This document shows, piece by piece, positions 1 to 8,736 of a stretch of 64,000 nt of DNA. The stretch comes from Hydractinia symbiolongicarpus. Its lineage: Eukaryota; Cnidaria; Hydrozoa; Anthoathecata; Hydractiniidae. Each line of letters opens with the position of its first letter. Position 1 is the stretch's first letter. The notes under the pieces are model-generated. The model saw only the letters and a list, made by a program, of their open reading frames with translations, was not told where the DNA came from and ran no database searches. The DNA is taken from the NCBI RefSeq assembly GCF_029227915.1, contig NC_079886.1, positions 27,072,501-27,136,500 of the forward strand, in the 5' to 3' direction. The position numbers were made by a program, and so were the translations under genes.

Positions 1-40
1 ATTGTTCGGGAAATGAGTTTACTCCCAGTTTACTTTCTTT

Positions 41-58
41 GTATACATTCGACTATAC
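41..58. other. Short dyad GTATA / TATAC
   Basis: GTATA at 41-45 and TATAC at 54-58 around eight bases. Present in most monomers; broken in D and I (GTATAAATTC). Confidence 0.4.
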
Positions 59-62
59 GGGT
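47..62 (+). promoter_or_regulatory. CENP-B-box-like motif, one base short
   Basis: TTCG at 48-51 and CGGG at 58-61 are separated by six bases with an A three bases after TTCG. The mammalian CENP-B box has TTCG, four bases, A, two bases, CGGG. The match is complete apart from one missing spacer base. Binding is not implied. The motif is kept in A, B, D, L and N and broken in C, F, G, H, I, J, M, Q and R. Confidence 0.35.
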
Positions 63-91
63 CAAGCCCGGGATTTACGGGAAATCGCGGG
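59..91 (+). other. G-quadruplex candidate in the monomer core
   Basis: GGG at 59-61, 70-72, 79-81 and 89-91, with loops of 8, 6 and 7 bases. The same four tracts and spacing are seen in subtypes A, D, I, J, K, O and R even where bases between them change. B, C, F, L, M and Q keep about three tracts and H about two. The first loop is one base over the usual 1-7 limit. Confidence 0.5.
67..91. other. 25-bp interrupted dyad (possible hairpin)
   Basis: CCCG at 67-70 pairs with CGGG at 88-91, and GATTT at 72-76 pairs with AAATC at 82-86, around a five-base loop at 77-81 and a single G/G mismatch. The inner stem is lost in D, I and R (AACTCTC) and weakened in L and N (GATAT). Confidence 0.6.
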
Positions 92-110
92 TTTTCGTTT
101 GCCGGCGATT
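83..110. other. Alternative dyad overlapping the first
   Basis: AATCGC at 83-88 is the reverse complement of GCGATT at 105-110, with a 16-base spacer. It uses the right arm of the dyad at 67-91, so the two structures exclude each other. Subtypes with GGAGATT lose it. Confidence 0.45.
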
Positions 111-819
111 AAACTCCTTTTATTCAGCGTCTCATCAAAAACGAAATCATTATTGAAAACTACAAGTCTCATGCGTTTTAGTGGTAAAAAATTAATTTAA
201 AAAATCGTTAGGGAAATGAGTTTACTCCCAGTTTACTTTCTTTGTATACATTCGACTATACGGGTCAAGCCCGGGATTTACGGCAAATCGCGGGTTTTCG
301 TTTGCCGGCGATTAAACTCCTTTTATTCAGCGTCTCAACAAAAATGAAATCATTTTTGAAAACTAAAAGTCTCATGCGTTTTAGTGGTGAAAAAATAATT
401 TAAAGAATCGTTTGGGAAATGAGTTCACTCCCTGCGTACTTTCTTTGTATACTTTTGACTATACGGGCCGAATCTGGGATTTACGGGAAATCGTAGTTTT
501 TCGTTTGCCGGAGATTAAACTCCTTTTATTCAGCGTCTCATCAAGAATGAAATCGTTTTTGAAAACTACAAGTCTTATGCGTTTTAGTGGTAAAAAATTA
601 ATTTAAAAAATCGTTCGGGAAATGAGTTTACTCCCAGTTCACTTTCTTCGTATAAATTCGACTATACGGGTCAAGCCCGGGATGTACGGGAACTCTCGGG
701 ATTTCGTTTGCCGGCGATTAAACTCCTTTTATTCAGCGTCTCATCAAAAATGAAATCATTTTTAAAAACTACAAGTCTCATGCGTTTTAGTGGTAAAGAA
801 ATAATTTAAAAAATCGTTC

Positions 820-1020
820 GGGAAATGAGTTTACTCCCTGGGTAATTTCTTTGTATACATTCGACTATACGGCCAAGCCCAGGATTTACGGGAAATCGCG
901 GGTTTTCGTTTGCCGGCGATTAAACTCCTTTTATTTAGCGTCTCATCAAAAACGAAATCATTTTTGAAAACTACAAGTCTCATGCGTTTTAGTGGTGAAA
1001 AATAATTTAAAGAATCGTTC
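820..1020 (+). repeat. Representative monomer subtype E (201 bp)
   Basis: Short form with two one-base losses: CGGCCAAG instead of CGGGCC, and a five-A tail (GGTGAAAAATAATTT). Other marks are GGGTAATTTC and TTTATTTAGC. The same subtype occurs at 10159, 18274, 39565 and 52545, each time after C-D. Confidence 0.9.
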
Positions 1021-1223
1021 GGGAAATGAGTTTACTCACTGGGTACTTTCTTTGTATACATTTGACTATACGGGCCGAATCTGGGATTTACGGGAAATCG
1101 CAGGTTTTCGTTTGCCTGAGATTAAACTCCTTTTATTCAGCGTCTCATCAAGAATGAAATCGTTTTTAAAAACTACAAGTCTTATGCGTTTTAGTGGTAA
1201 AAAATTAATTTAAAAAATCGTGC
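1021..1223 (+). repeat. Representative monomer subtype F (203 bp)
   Basis: Diagnostic states: ACATTTGACTATACGGG, CCGAATCTGGG, ATCGCAGG, TTGCCTGAGATT, TCAAGAATG, and tail ending CGTGC before GGG. It follows E in alpha. A variant F' (for example 3657-3858, 202 bp) starts GAGAAATGAG and ends with AGTAGTAAAAAATTAATTT. Confidence 0.9.
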
Positions 1224-1426
1224 GGGAAATGAGTTTACTCCCAGTTTACTTTCTTTGTATACATTCCACTATACGGGTCAAGCCCGGGATTTACGGCAAA
1301 TCGCGGGTTTTCGTTTCCCGGCGATTAAACTACTTTTATTCAGCGTCTCATCAAAAATGAAATCATTTTTGAAAACTAAAAGTCTCATGCATTTTAGTGG
1401 TGAAAAAATAATTTAAAGAATCGTTT
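1224..1426 (+). repeat. Representative monomer subtype G (203 bp)
   Basis: Diagnostic states: ATTCCACTATACGGG (C where A has G), TACGGCAAATC, TTTCCCGGCG, AAACTACTTTT, ATGCATTTTAG. Later G forms carry TTGCCGGCG and TCAAATATGAAATC (for example 31656, 33075, 40577). G follows monomers whose tail ends CGTGC. Confidence 0.88.
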
Positions 1427-1629
1427 GGGAAATGAGTTTACTCCCTGGGTACTTTCTTTGTATACTTTTCACTGTACGGGCCGAGTCCGTGATATACGGA
1501 AAATCGCGGGTTCTCGTTTGCCGGAGATTAAACTCCTTTTATTCAGTGTCTCATCAAGAATGAAATCGTTTTTGAAAACTACAAATCTTATGCGTTTTAG
1601 TGGTAAAAAATTAATTTAAAAAATCGTTC
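1427..1629 (+). repeat. Representative monomer subtype H (203 bp)
   Basis: Diagnostic states: TTTTCACTGTACGGGCC, GAGTCCGTGATATACGG, GGTTCTCG, CAGTGTCTC, ACAAATCTTATG. The core loses two of the four GGG tracts. H' forms, common from 31048 to 51 kb, have GGTTTTCG and the tail AGTAGTAAAAAATTAATT. Confidence 0.88.
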
Positions 1630-1756
1630 GGGAAATGAGTTTACTCCCAGTTTACTTTCTTCGTATAAATTCGACTATATGGGTCAAGCCCGGGATTTAT
1701 GGGAACTCTCGGGTTTTCGTTTGCCGGCGATTAAACTCCTTTTATTCAGCGTCTCA

Positions 1757-1778
1757 TCAAAAATGAAATCATTTTTGA
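1757..1778. other. 22-bp near-perfect palindrome
   Basis: Arm TCAAAAATGA (1757-1766), spacer AA, arm TCATTTTTGA (1769-1778). The arms are exact reverse complements. The intact form is in B, G, I, K, O and R; C, F, H, Q (GAATG with TCG) and A, E (AACGA) carry one or two arm mismatches. Such palindromes can extrude as cruciforms or bind dimeric proteins; neither is shown here. Confidence 0.7.
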
Positions 1779-1826
1779 AAACTACAAGTCTCATGCGTTT
1801 TAGTGGTGAAAAAATAATTTAAAAAA
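1759..1826. other. A-tract-rich tail of the monomer
   Basis: A or T runs of four to six bases at 1759-1763, 1772-1776, 1778-1781, 1798-1801, 1809-1814 and 1821-1826. Several are spaced about one or two helical turns apart, which could curve the DNA. The contrast with the roughly 60% G+C core is regular through the array. Confidence 0.45.
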
Positions 1827-1832
1827 TTGTTC

Positions 1833-2036
1833 GGGAAATGAGTTTACTCCCAGTTTACTTTCTTTGTGTCCTTTTTGACAATACGGGCCGAATCTGGGAT
1901 TTACGGGAAATCGCGGGTTTTCGTTTGCCGGAGATTGAACTCCTTTTATTCAGCGTCTCATCAAAAATGAAATCGTTTTTGAAAACTACAAGTCTCATGC
2001 GTTATAGTGGTGAAAAAATAATTTAAAAAATTGTTC
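1833..2036 (+). repeat. Representative monomer subtype J (204 bp)
   Basis: A 204-bp form with five T before GAC and GGAGATTGAACTCC. J has GACAATACGGG and GCGTTATAGTGG. The commoner J' (for example 4062-4265) has GACTATACGGG and the tail GTGGTGATAAAATAATTT. This first copy has GTGTCC where other J copies have GTATAC. A 62-codon frame starts at the ATG inside GGGAAATGAG. Confidence 0.88.
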
Positions 2037-2238
2037 GGGAAATGAGTTTACTCCCAGTTTACTTTCTTTGTATACATTCGACTATACGGGTCAAGCCCGG
2101 GATTTACGGGAAATCGCGGGTTTTCGTTTGCCGGCGATTAAACTCCTTTTATTCAGCGTCTCATCAAAAACGAAATCATTATTGAAAACTACAAGTCTCA
2201 TGCGTTTTAGTGGTGAAAAATAATTTAAAGAATCGTTC

Positions 2239-2441
2239 GGGAAATGAGTTTACTCCCTGGGTACTTTCTTTGTATACATGTGATTATACGGGCCAAGCCC
2301 GGGATTTACGGGAAATCGCGGGGTTTCGTTTACCAGCGATTAAATTTCTTTTATTCAGCGTCTCATCAAAAATGAAATCATTTTTGAAAACTACAAGTCT
2401 CATGCGTTTTAGTGGTGAAAAAATAATTTAAAAAATCGTTC
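2239..2441 (+). repeat. Representative monomer subtype K (203 bp)
   Basis: Diagnostic states: ACATGTGATTATACGGG, CCAAGCCCGGG, CGCGGGGTTTCG, TTTACCAGCG, ATTAAATTTC. K always follows A' and precedes L in the alpha and 10-mer blocks. Confidence 0.88.
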
Positions 2442-2643
2442 GGGAAATGAGTTTACTCCTGGGTACTTTCTTTGTATACATTCGACTATACGGGCCGATT
2501 CCAGGATATACGGGAAATCGCGGGTTTTCGTTTGCCGGCGATTAAACTCCTTTTATTCAGCGTCTCATCAAAAATGAAATCATTTTTAAAAACTACAAGT
2601 CTCATGCGTTTTAATGGTGAAAAAATAATTTAAAGAATCGTTC
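2442..2643 (+). repeat. Representative monomer subtype L (202 bp)
   Basis: One base shorter at ACTCCTGGG. Core reads CCGATTCCAGGATATACGGG, which reduces the second GGG tract to GG. Tail has GCGTTTTAATGG. It precedes M. Later copies at 32062 and 33481 carry CTCCTGTGTAC. Confidence 0.88.
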
Positions 2644-2847
2644 GGGAAATGAGTTTACTCCCTGGGTACTTTCTTTGTATACTTTTGACTATACGGGCCG
2701 AGTCCTGGATTTACGGGAAATTGCGGGTTTTCGTTTGCCGGCGATTAAACTCCTTTTATTCAGCGTCTCATCAAAAATGAAATCGTTTTTGAAAACTACA
2801 AGTCTTATGCGTTTTAGTGGTGAAAAAAATAATTTAAAAAATCGTTC
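2644..2847 (+). repeat. Representative monomer subtype M (204 bp)
   Basis: Core CCGAGTCCTGGATTTACGGG and GAAATTGCGGG; tail with seven A (GGTGAAAAAAATAATTT). The extra A keeps the sense frame open across the monomer boundary, so a 95-codon frame (2675-2962) runs on into the next monomer. Confidence 0.88.
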
Positions 2848-3050
2848 GGGAAACGGGTTTACTTCTGGGTACTTTCTTTGTATACATTCGACTATACGGG
2901 CCGATTCCAGGATATACGGGAAATCGCGGGTTTTCGTTTGCCGGCGATTAAACTCTTTTTAATCAGCGTCTCATCAAAAATGAAATCGTTTTTGAAAACT
3001 ACAAGTCTTATGCGTTTTAGTGGTGAAAAAAATAATTTAAAAAATCGTTC
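2848..3050 (+). repeat. Representative monomer subtype N (203 bp)
   Basis: Starts GGGAAACGGG here (GGGAAATGGG in other copies), core as L, and CTCTTTTTAATCAGCG as the clearest mark. The next monomer, 3051-3252 (N2, 202 bp), shares that mark but ends AACTAAAAGTTTCATG. Confidence 0.88.
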
Positions 3051-3252
3051 GGGAAATGGGTTTACTCCTGGGTACTTTCTTTGTATACATTCGACTATAC
3101 GGGCCGATTCCAGGATATACGGGAAATCGCGGGTTTTCGTTTGCCGGCGATTAAACTCTTTTTAATCAGCGTCTCATCAAAAATGAAATCATTTTTAAAA
3201 ACTAAAAGTTTCATGCGTTTTAGTGGTGAAAAAATAATTTAAAGAATCGTTC

Positions 3253-3455
3253 GGGAAATGAGTTTACTCCCTGGGTACTTTCTTTGTATACATTTGATTA
3301 TACGGGCCAAGCCCGGGATTTACGGGAAATCGCGGGTTTTCGTTTACCGGCGATTAAATTTCTTTTATTCAGCGTCTCATCAAAAATGAAATCATTTTTG
3401 AAAACTACAAGTCTCATGCGTTTTAGTGGTGAAAAAATAATTTAAAAAATCGTTC
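3253..3455 (+). repeat. Representative monomer subtype O (203 bp)
   Basis: Like K but with ACATTTGATTATACGGG, CGCGGGTTTTCG and TTTACCGGCG. It keeps all four GGG tracts of the core. O precedes P in the left blocks and Q in the middle blocks. Confidence 0.88.
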
Positions 3456-3656
3456 GGGAAATGAGTTCACTCCCTGCGTACTTTCTTTGTATACATTCGA
3501 CTATACGGCTAAGCCCAGGATTTACGGGAAATCGCGGGTTTTCGTTTGCCGGCAATTAAACTCCTTTTATTTAGCGTCTCATCAAAAACGAAATCATTTT
3601 TGAAAACTACAAGTCTCATGCGTTTTAGTGGTGAAAAATAATTTAAAGAATCGTTC
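3456..3656 (+). repeat. Representative monomer subtype P (201 bp)
   Basis: GAGTTCACTCCCTGCG head, CTATACGGCTAAGCCCAGG core, five-A tail. It resembles a C-type head joined to an E-type body. It also occurs at 13605 and 28615, always followed by an F' head (GAGAAATGAG). Confidence 0.86.
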
Positions 3657-4672
3657 GAGAAATGAGTTTACTCCCTGGGTACTTTCTTTGTATACATTTG
3701 ACTATACGGGCCGAATCTGGGATTTACGGGAAATCGCAGGTTTTCGTTTGCCTGAGATTAAACTCCTTTTTTTCAGCGTCTCATCAAGAATGAAATCGTT
3801 TTTGAAAACTACAAATCTTATGCGTTTTAGTAGTAAAAAATTAATTTAAAAATCGTTCGGGAAATGAGTTTACTCCCAGTTTACTTTCTTCGTATAAATT
3901 CGACTATATGGGTCAAGCCCGGGATTTACGGGAACTCTCGGGTTTTCGTTTGCCGGCGATTAAACTCCTTTTATTCAGCGTCTCATCAAAAATGAAATCA
4001 TTTTTGAAAACTACAAGTCTCATGCGTTTTAGTGGTGAAAAAATAATTTAAAAAATTGTTCGGGAAATGAGTTTACTCCCAGTTTACTTTCTTTGTATAC
4101 TTTTTGACTATACGGGCCGAATCTGGGATTTACGGGAAATCGCGGGTTTTCGTTTGCCGGAGATTGAACTCCTTTTATTCAGCGTCTCCTCAAAAATGAA
4201 ATCGTTTTTGAAAACTACAAGTCTCATGCGTTTTAGTGGTGATAAAATAATTTAAAAAATTGTTCGGGAAATGAGTTTACTCCCAGTTTACTTTCTTTGT
4301 ATACATTCGACTATACGGGTCAAGCCCGGGATTTACGGGAAATCGCGGGTTTTCGTTTGCCGGCGATTAAACTCCTTTTATTCAGCGTCTCATCAAAAAC
4401 GAAATCATTATTGAAAACTACAAGTCTCATGCGTTTTAGTGGTAAAAAATTAATTTAAAAAATCGTTAGGGAAATGAGTTTACTCCCAGTTTACTTTCTT
4501 TGTATACTTTTTGACTATACGGGCCGAATCTGGGATTTACGGGAAATCGCGGGTTTTCGTTTGCCGGAGATTGAACTCCTTTTATTCAGCGTCTCCTCAA
4601 AAATGAAATCGTTTTTGAAAACTACAAGTCTCATGCGTTTTAGTGGTGATAAAATAATTTAAAAAATTGTTC

Positions 4673-4875
4673 GGGAAATGAGTTTACTCCCAGTTTACTT
4701 TCTTTGTATACATTCGACTATACGGGTCAAGCCCGGGATTTACGGGAAATCGCGGGTTTTCGTTTGCCGGCGATTAAACTCCTTTTATTCAGCGTCTCAT
4801 CAAAAACGAAATCATTATTGAAAACTACAAGTCTCATGCGTTTTAGTGGTAAAAAATTAATTTAAAAAATCGTTA
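4673..4875 (+). repeat. Representative monomer subtype A (203 bp)
   Basis: Diagnostic states: CTCCCAGTTTAC, ATTCGACTATACGGGTC, TCAAAAACGAAATC followed by ATTATTG, and tail GGTAAAAAATTAATTT ending CGTTAG before the next GGG. It usually precedes B. A variant A' (for example 2037-2238, 202 bp) has the tail GGTGAAAAATAATTT and precedes K. Confidence 0.9.
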
Positions 4876-5078
4876 GGGAAATGAGTTTACTCCCAGTTTA
4901 CTTTCTTTGTATACATTCGACTATACGGGTCAAGCCCGGGATTTACGGCAAATCGCGGGTTTTCGTTTGCCGGCGATTAAACTCCTTTTATTCAGCGTCT
5001 CAACAAAAATGAAATCATTTTTGAAAACTAAAAGTCTCATGCGTTTTAGTGGTGAAAAAATAATTTAAAGAATCGTTT
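4876..5078 (+). repeat. Representative monomer subtype B (203 bp)
   Basis: Like A in the first half, but with TACGGCAAATC in the core, CTCAACAAAAATG in place of CTCATCAAAAACG, AACTAAAAGTC in place of AACTACAAGTC, and a tail ending CGTTT before GGG. It normally sits between A and C. Confidence 0.9.
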
Positions 5079-5281
5079 GGGAAATGAGTTCACTCCCTGC
5101 GTACTTTCTTTGTATACTTTTGACTATACGGGCCGAATCTGGGATTTACGGGAAATCGTAGTTTTTCGTTTGCCGGAGATTAAACTCCTTTTATTCAGCG
5201 TCTCATCAAGAATGAAATCGTTTTTGAAAACTACAAGTCTTATGCGTTTTAGTGGTAAAAAATTAATTTAAAAAATCGTTC
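5079..5281 (+). repeat. Representative monomer subtype C (203 bp)
   Basis: Diagnostic states: GAGTTCACTCCCTGCG, TATACTTTTGAC, CCGAATCTGGG, ATCGTAGTTTTTCG (fourth GGG tract lost), TCAAGAATG, AGTCTTATG. It is followed by D. It carries a 64-codon open frame whose start is TTG, not ATG. Confidence 0.9.
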
Positions 5282-5484
5282 GGGAAATGAGTTTACTCCC
5301 AGTTTACTTTCTTCGTATAAATTCGACTATACGGGTCAAGCCCGGGATTTACGGGAACTCTCGGGATTTCGTTTGCCGGCGATTAAACTCCTTTTATTCA
5401 GCGTCTCATCAAAAATGAAATCATTTTTAAAAACTACAAGTCTCATGCGTTTTAGTGGTAAAGAAATAATTTAAAAAATCGTTC
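5282..5484 (+). repeat. Representative monomer subtype D (203 bp)
   Basis: Diagnostic states: TTTCTTCGTATAAATTCG, GGGAACTCTCGGGATTTCG in the core, TTTTTAAAAAC, and tail GGTAAAGAAATAATTT. It always follows C in the cassette regions and precedes either E (alpha block) or I' (cassette). Confidence 0.9.
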
Positions 5485-6704
5485 GGGAAATGAGTTTACT
5501 CCCAGTTTACTTTCTTCGTATAAATTCGACTATATGGGTCAAGCCCGGGATTTACGGGAACTCTCGGGTTTTCGTTTGCCGGCGATTAAACTCCTTTTAT
5601 TCAGCGTCTCATCAAAAATGAAATCATTTTTCAAAACTACAAGTCTCATGCGTTTTAGTGGTGAAAAAATAATTTAAAAAATTGTTCGGGAAATGAGTTT
5701 ACTCCCAGTTTACTTTCTTTGTATACTTTTTGACTATACGGGCCGAATCTGGGATTTACGGGAAATCGCGGGTTTTCGTTTGCCGGAGATTGAACTCCTT
5801 TTATTCAGCGTCTCATCAAAAATGAAATCGTTTTTGAAAACTACAAGTCTCATGCGTTTTAGTGGTGATAAAATAATTTAAAAAATTGTTCGGGAAATGA
5901 GTTTACTCCCAGTTTACTTTCTTTGTATACATTCCACTATACGGGTCAAGCCCGGGATTTACGGCAAATCGCAGGTTTTCGTTTGCCGGCGATTAAACTA
6001 CTTTTACTCAGCGTCTCATCAAATATGAAATCATTTTTGAAAACTACAAGTCTCATGCGTTTTAGTGGTGAAAAAATAATTTAAAAAATTGTTCGGGAAA
6101 TGAGTTTACTCCCAGTTTACTTTCTTTGTATACTTTTTGACTATACGGGCCGAATCTGGGATTTACGGGAAATCGCGGGTTTTCGTTTGCCGGAGATTGA
6201 ACTCCTTTTATTCAGCGTCTCCTCAAAAATGAAATCGTTTTTGAAAACTACAAGTCTCATGCGTTTTAGTGGTGATAAAATAATTTAAAAAATTGTTCGG
6301 GAAATGAGTTTACTCCCAGTTTACTTTCTTTGTATACATTCGACTATACGGGTCAAGCCCGGGATTTACGGGAAATCGCGGGTTTTCGTTTGCCGGCGAT
6401 TAAACTCCTTTTATTCAGCGTCTCATCAAAAACGAAATCATTATTGAAAACTACAAGTCTCATGCGTTTTAGTGGTAAAAAATTAATTTAAAAAATCGTT
6501 AGGGAAATGAGTTTACTCCCAGTTTACTTTCTTTGTATACATTCGACTATACGGGTCAAGCCCGGGATTTACGGCAAATCGCGGGTTTTCGTTTGCCGGC
6601 GATTAAACTCCTTTTATTCAGCGTCTCAACAAAAATGAAATCATTTTTGAAAACTAAAAGTCTCATGCGTTTTAGTGGTGAAAAAATAATTTAAAGAATC
6701 GTTT

Positions 6705-8736
6705 GGGAAATGAGTTCACTCCCTGCGTACTTTCTTTGTATACTTTTGACTATACGGGCCGAATCTGGGATTTACGGGAAATCGTAGTTTTTCGTTTGCC
6801 GGAGATTAAACTCCTTTTATTCAGCGTCTCATCAAGAATGAAATCGTTTTTGAAAACTACAAGTCTTATGCGTTTTAGTGGTAAAAAATTAATTTAAAAA
6901 ATCGTTCGGGAAATGAGTTTACTCCCAGTTTACTTTCTTCGTATAAATTCGACTATACGGGTCAAGCCCGGGATTTACGGGAACTCTCGGGATTTCGTTT
7001 GCCGGCGATTAAACTCCTTTTATTCAGCGTCTCATCAAAAATGAAATCATTTTTAAAAACTACAAGTCTCATGCGTTTTAGTGGTAAAGAAATAATTTAA
7101 AAAATCGTTCGGGAAATGAGTTTACTCCCAGTTTACTTTCTTCGTATAAATTCGACTATATGGGTCAAGCCCGGGATTTACGGGAACTCTCGGGTTTTCG
7201 TTTGCCGGCGATTAAACTCCTTTTATTCAGCGTCTCATCAAAAATGAAATCATTTTTCAAAACTACAAGTCTCATGCGTTTTAGTGGTGAAAAAATAATT
7301 TAAAAAATTGTTCGGGAAATGAGTTTACTCCCAGTTTACTTTCTTTGTATACTTTTTGACTATACGGGCCGAATCTGGGATTTACGGGAAATCGCGGGTT
7401 TTCGTTTGCCGGAGATTGAACTCCTTTTATTCAGCGTCTCATCAAAAATTAAATCGTTTTTGAAAACTACAAGTCTCATGCGTTTTAGTGGTGATAAAAT
7501 AATTTAAAAAATTGTTCGGGAAATGAGTTTACTCCCAGTTTACTTTCTTTGTATACATTCGACTATACGGGTCAAGCCCGGGATTTACGGGAAATCGCGG
7601 GTTTTCGTTTGCCGGCGATTAAACTCCTTTTATTCAGCGTCTCATCAAAAACGAAATCATTATTGAAAACTACAAGTCTCATGCGTTTTAGTGGTAAAAA
7701 ATTAATTTAAAAAATCGTTAGGGAAATGAGTTTACTCCCAGTTTACTTTCTTTGTATACATTCGACTATACGGGTCAAGCCCGGGATTTACGGCAAATCG
7801 CGGGTTTTCGTTTGCCGGCGATTAAACTCCTTTTATTCAGCGTCTCAACAAAAATGAAATCATTTTTGAAAACTACAAGTCTCATGCGTTTTAGTGGTGA
7901 TAAAATAATTTAAAAAATTGTTCGGGAAATGAGTTTACTCCCAGTTTACTTTCTTTGTATACATTCCACTATACGGGTCAAGCCCGGGATTTACGGCAAA
8001 TCGCAGGTTTTCGTTTGCCGGCGATTAAACTACTTTTACTCAGCGTCTCATCAAATATGAAATCATTTTTGAAAACTACAAGTCTCATGCGTTTTAGTGG
8101 TGAAAAAATAATTTAAAAAATTGTTCGGGAAATGAGTTTACTCCCAGTTTACTTTCTTTGTATACTTTTTGACTATACGGGCCGAATCTGGGATTTACGG
8201 GAAATCGCGGGTTTTCGTTTGCCGGAGATTGAACTCCTTTTATTCAGCGTCTCCTCAAAAATGAAATCGTTTTTGAAAACTACAAGTCTCATGCGTTTTA
8301 GTGGTGATAAAATAATTTAAAAAATTGTTCGGGAAATGAGTTTACTCCCAGTTTACTTTCTTTGTATACATTCGACTATACGGGTCAAGCCCGGGATTTA
8401 CGGGAAATCGCGGGTTTTCGTTTGCCGGCGATTAAACTCCTTTTATTCAGCGTCTCATCAAAAACGAAATCATTATTGAAAACTACAAGTCTCATGCGTT
8501 TTAGTGGTAAAAAATTAATTTAAAAAATCGTTAGGGAAATGAGTTTACTCCCAGTTTACTTTCTTTGTATACATTCGACTATACGGGTCAAGACCGGGAT
8601 TTACGGCAAATCGCGGGTTTTCGTTTGCCGGCGATTAAACTCCTTTTATTCAGCGTCTCAACAAAAATGAAATCATTTTTGAAAACTAAAAGTCTCATGC
8701 GTTTTAGTGGTGAAAAAATAATTTAAAGAATCGTTT
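6705..8736 (+). repeat. Cassette HOR, 10-mer (2032 bp)
   Basis: Order C D I' J' A B/J' G' J' A B. It differs from the preceding 8-mer by insertion of an A and a B/J' hybrid (7721-7923) before G'. The I' at 7111 and 5485 share TTTTTCAAAAC, tying the copies together. Confidence 0.88.

Larger units (their letters stand above)
1630..1832 (+). repeat. Representative monomer subtype I (203 bp)
   Basis: Diagnostic states: TTTCTTCGTATAAATTCG, CTATATGGGTC, GATTTATGGGAACTCTC, then the canonical second half with a near-perfect 22-bp palindrome at 1757-1778. I' (for example 3859 and 5485) has GATTTACGGG. I or I' precedes J or J' in the left half and Q in the middle part. Confidence 0.88.
414..4265 (+). 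repeat. HOR block alpha, copy 1 (19 monomers, 3852 bp)
   Basis: Subtype order C D E F G H I J A' K L M N N2 O P F' I' J'. Starts: 414, 617, 820, 1021, 1224, 1427, 1630, 1833, 2037, 2239, 2442, 2644, 2848, 3051, 3253, 3456, 3657, 3859, 4062. The same order returns from 9753 and its first eleven monomers again from 17868, so the order is inherited. Confidence 0.9.
4266..5078 (+). repeat. Connector A J' A B
   Basis: Monomers at 4266 (A), 4469 (J'), 4673 (A) and 4876 (B). The J'-A pair at 4062-4468 is followed by a second J'-A pair at 4469-4875, an apparent 407-bp dimer duplication. Both J' copies share the uncommon CTCCTCAAAAATG state. Confidence 0.85.
5079..6704 (+). repeat. Cassette HOR, 8-mer (1626 bp)
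   Basis: Order C D I' J' G' J' A B with starts 5079, 5282, 5485, 5688, 5892, 6095, 6299 and 6502. G' carries CTTTTACTCAGCG and TCAAATATG, found again at 7924. Confidence 0.88.

Noticed and set aside
8-26. GGGA...TCCC dyad at the monomer start
   Set aside because: Only four outer bases pair and the interior does not match; likely chance.
88-104. RNA polymerase III B box (GGTTCGA-like) in GGGTTTTCGTTTGCC
   Set aside because: The spacing and CGA core do not match and no A box lies at a suitable distance; a tRNA- or SINE-derived origin is not supported.
93-110. Second CENP-B-box candidate TTTCGTTTGCCGGCGA
   Set aside because: TTCG is present but the central A and CGGG are not at matching positions; too weak to call.
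171-210. AT-rich tail as a replication origin element
   Set aside because: No match to a defined origin consensus that I can support; A/T richness alone is not evidence.
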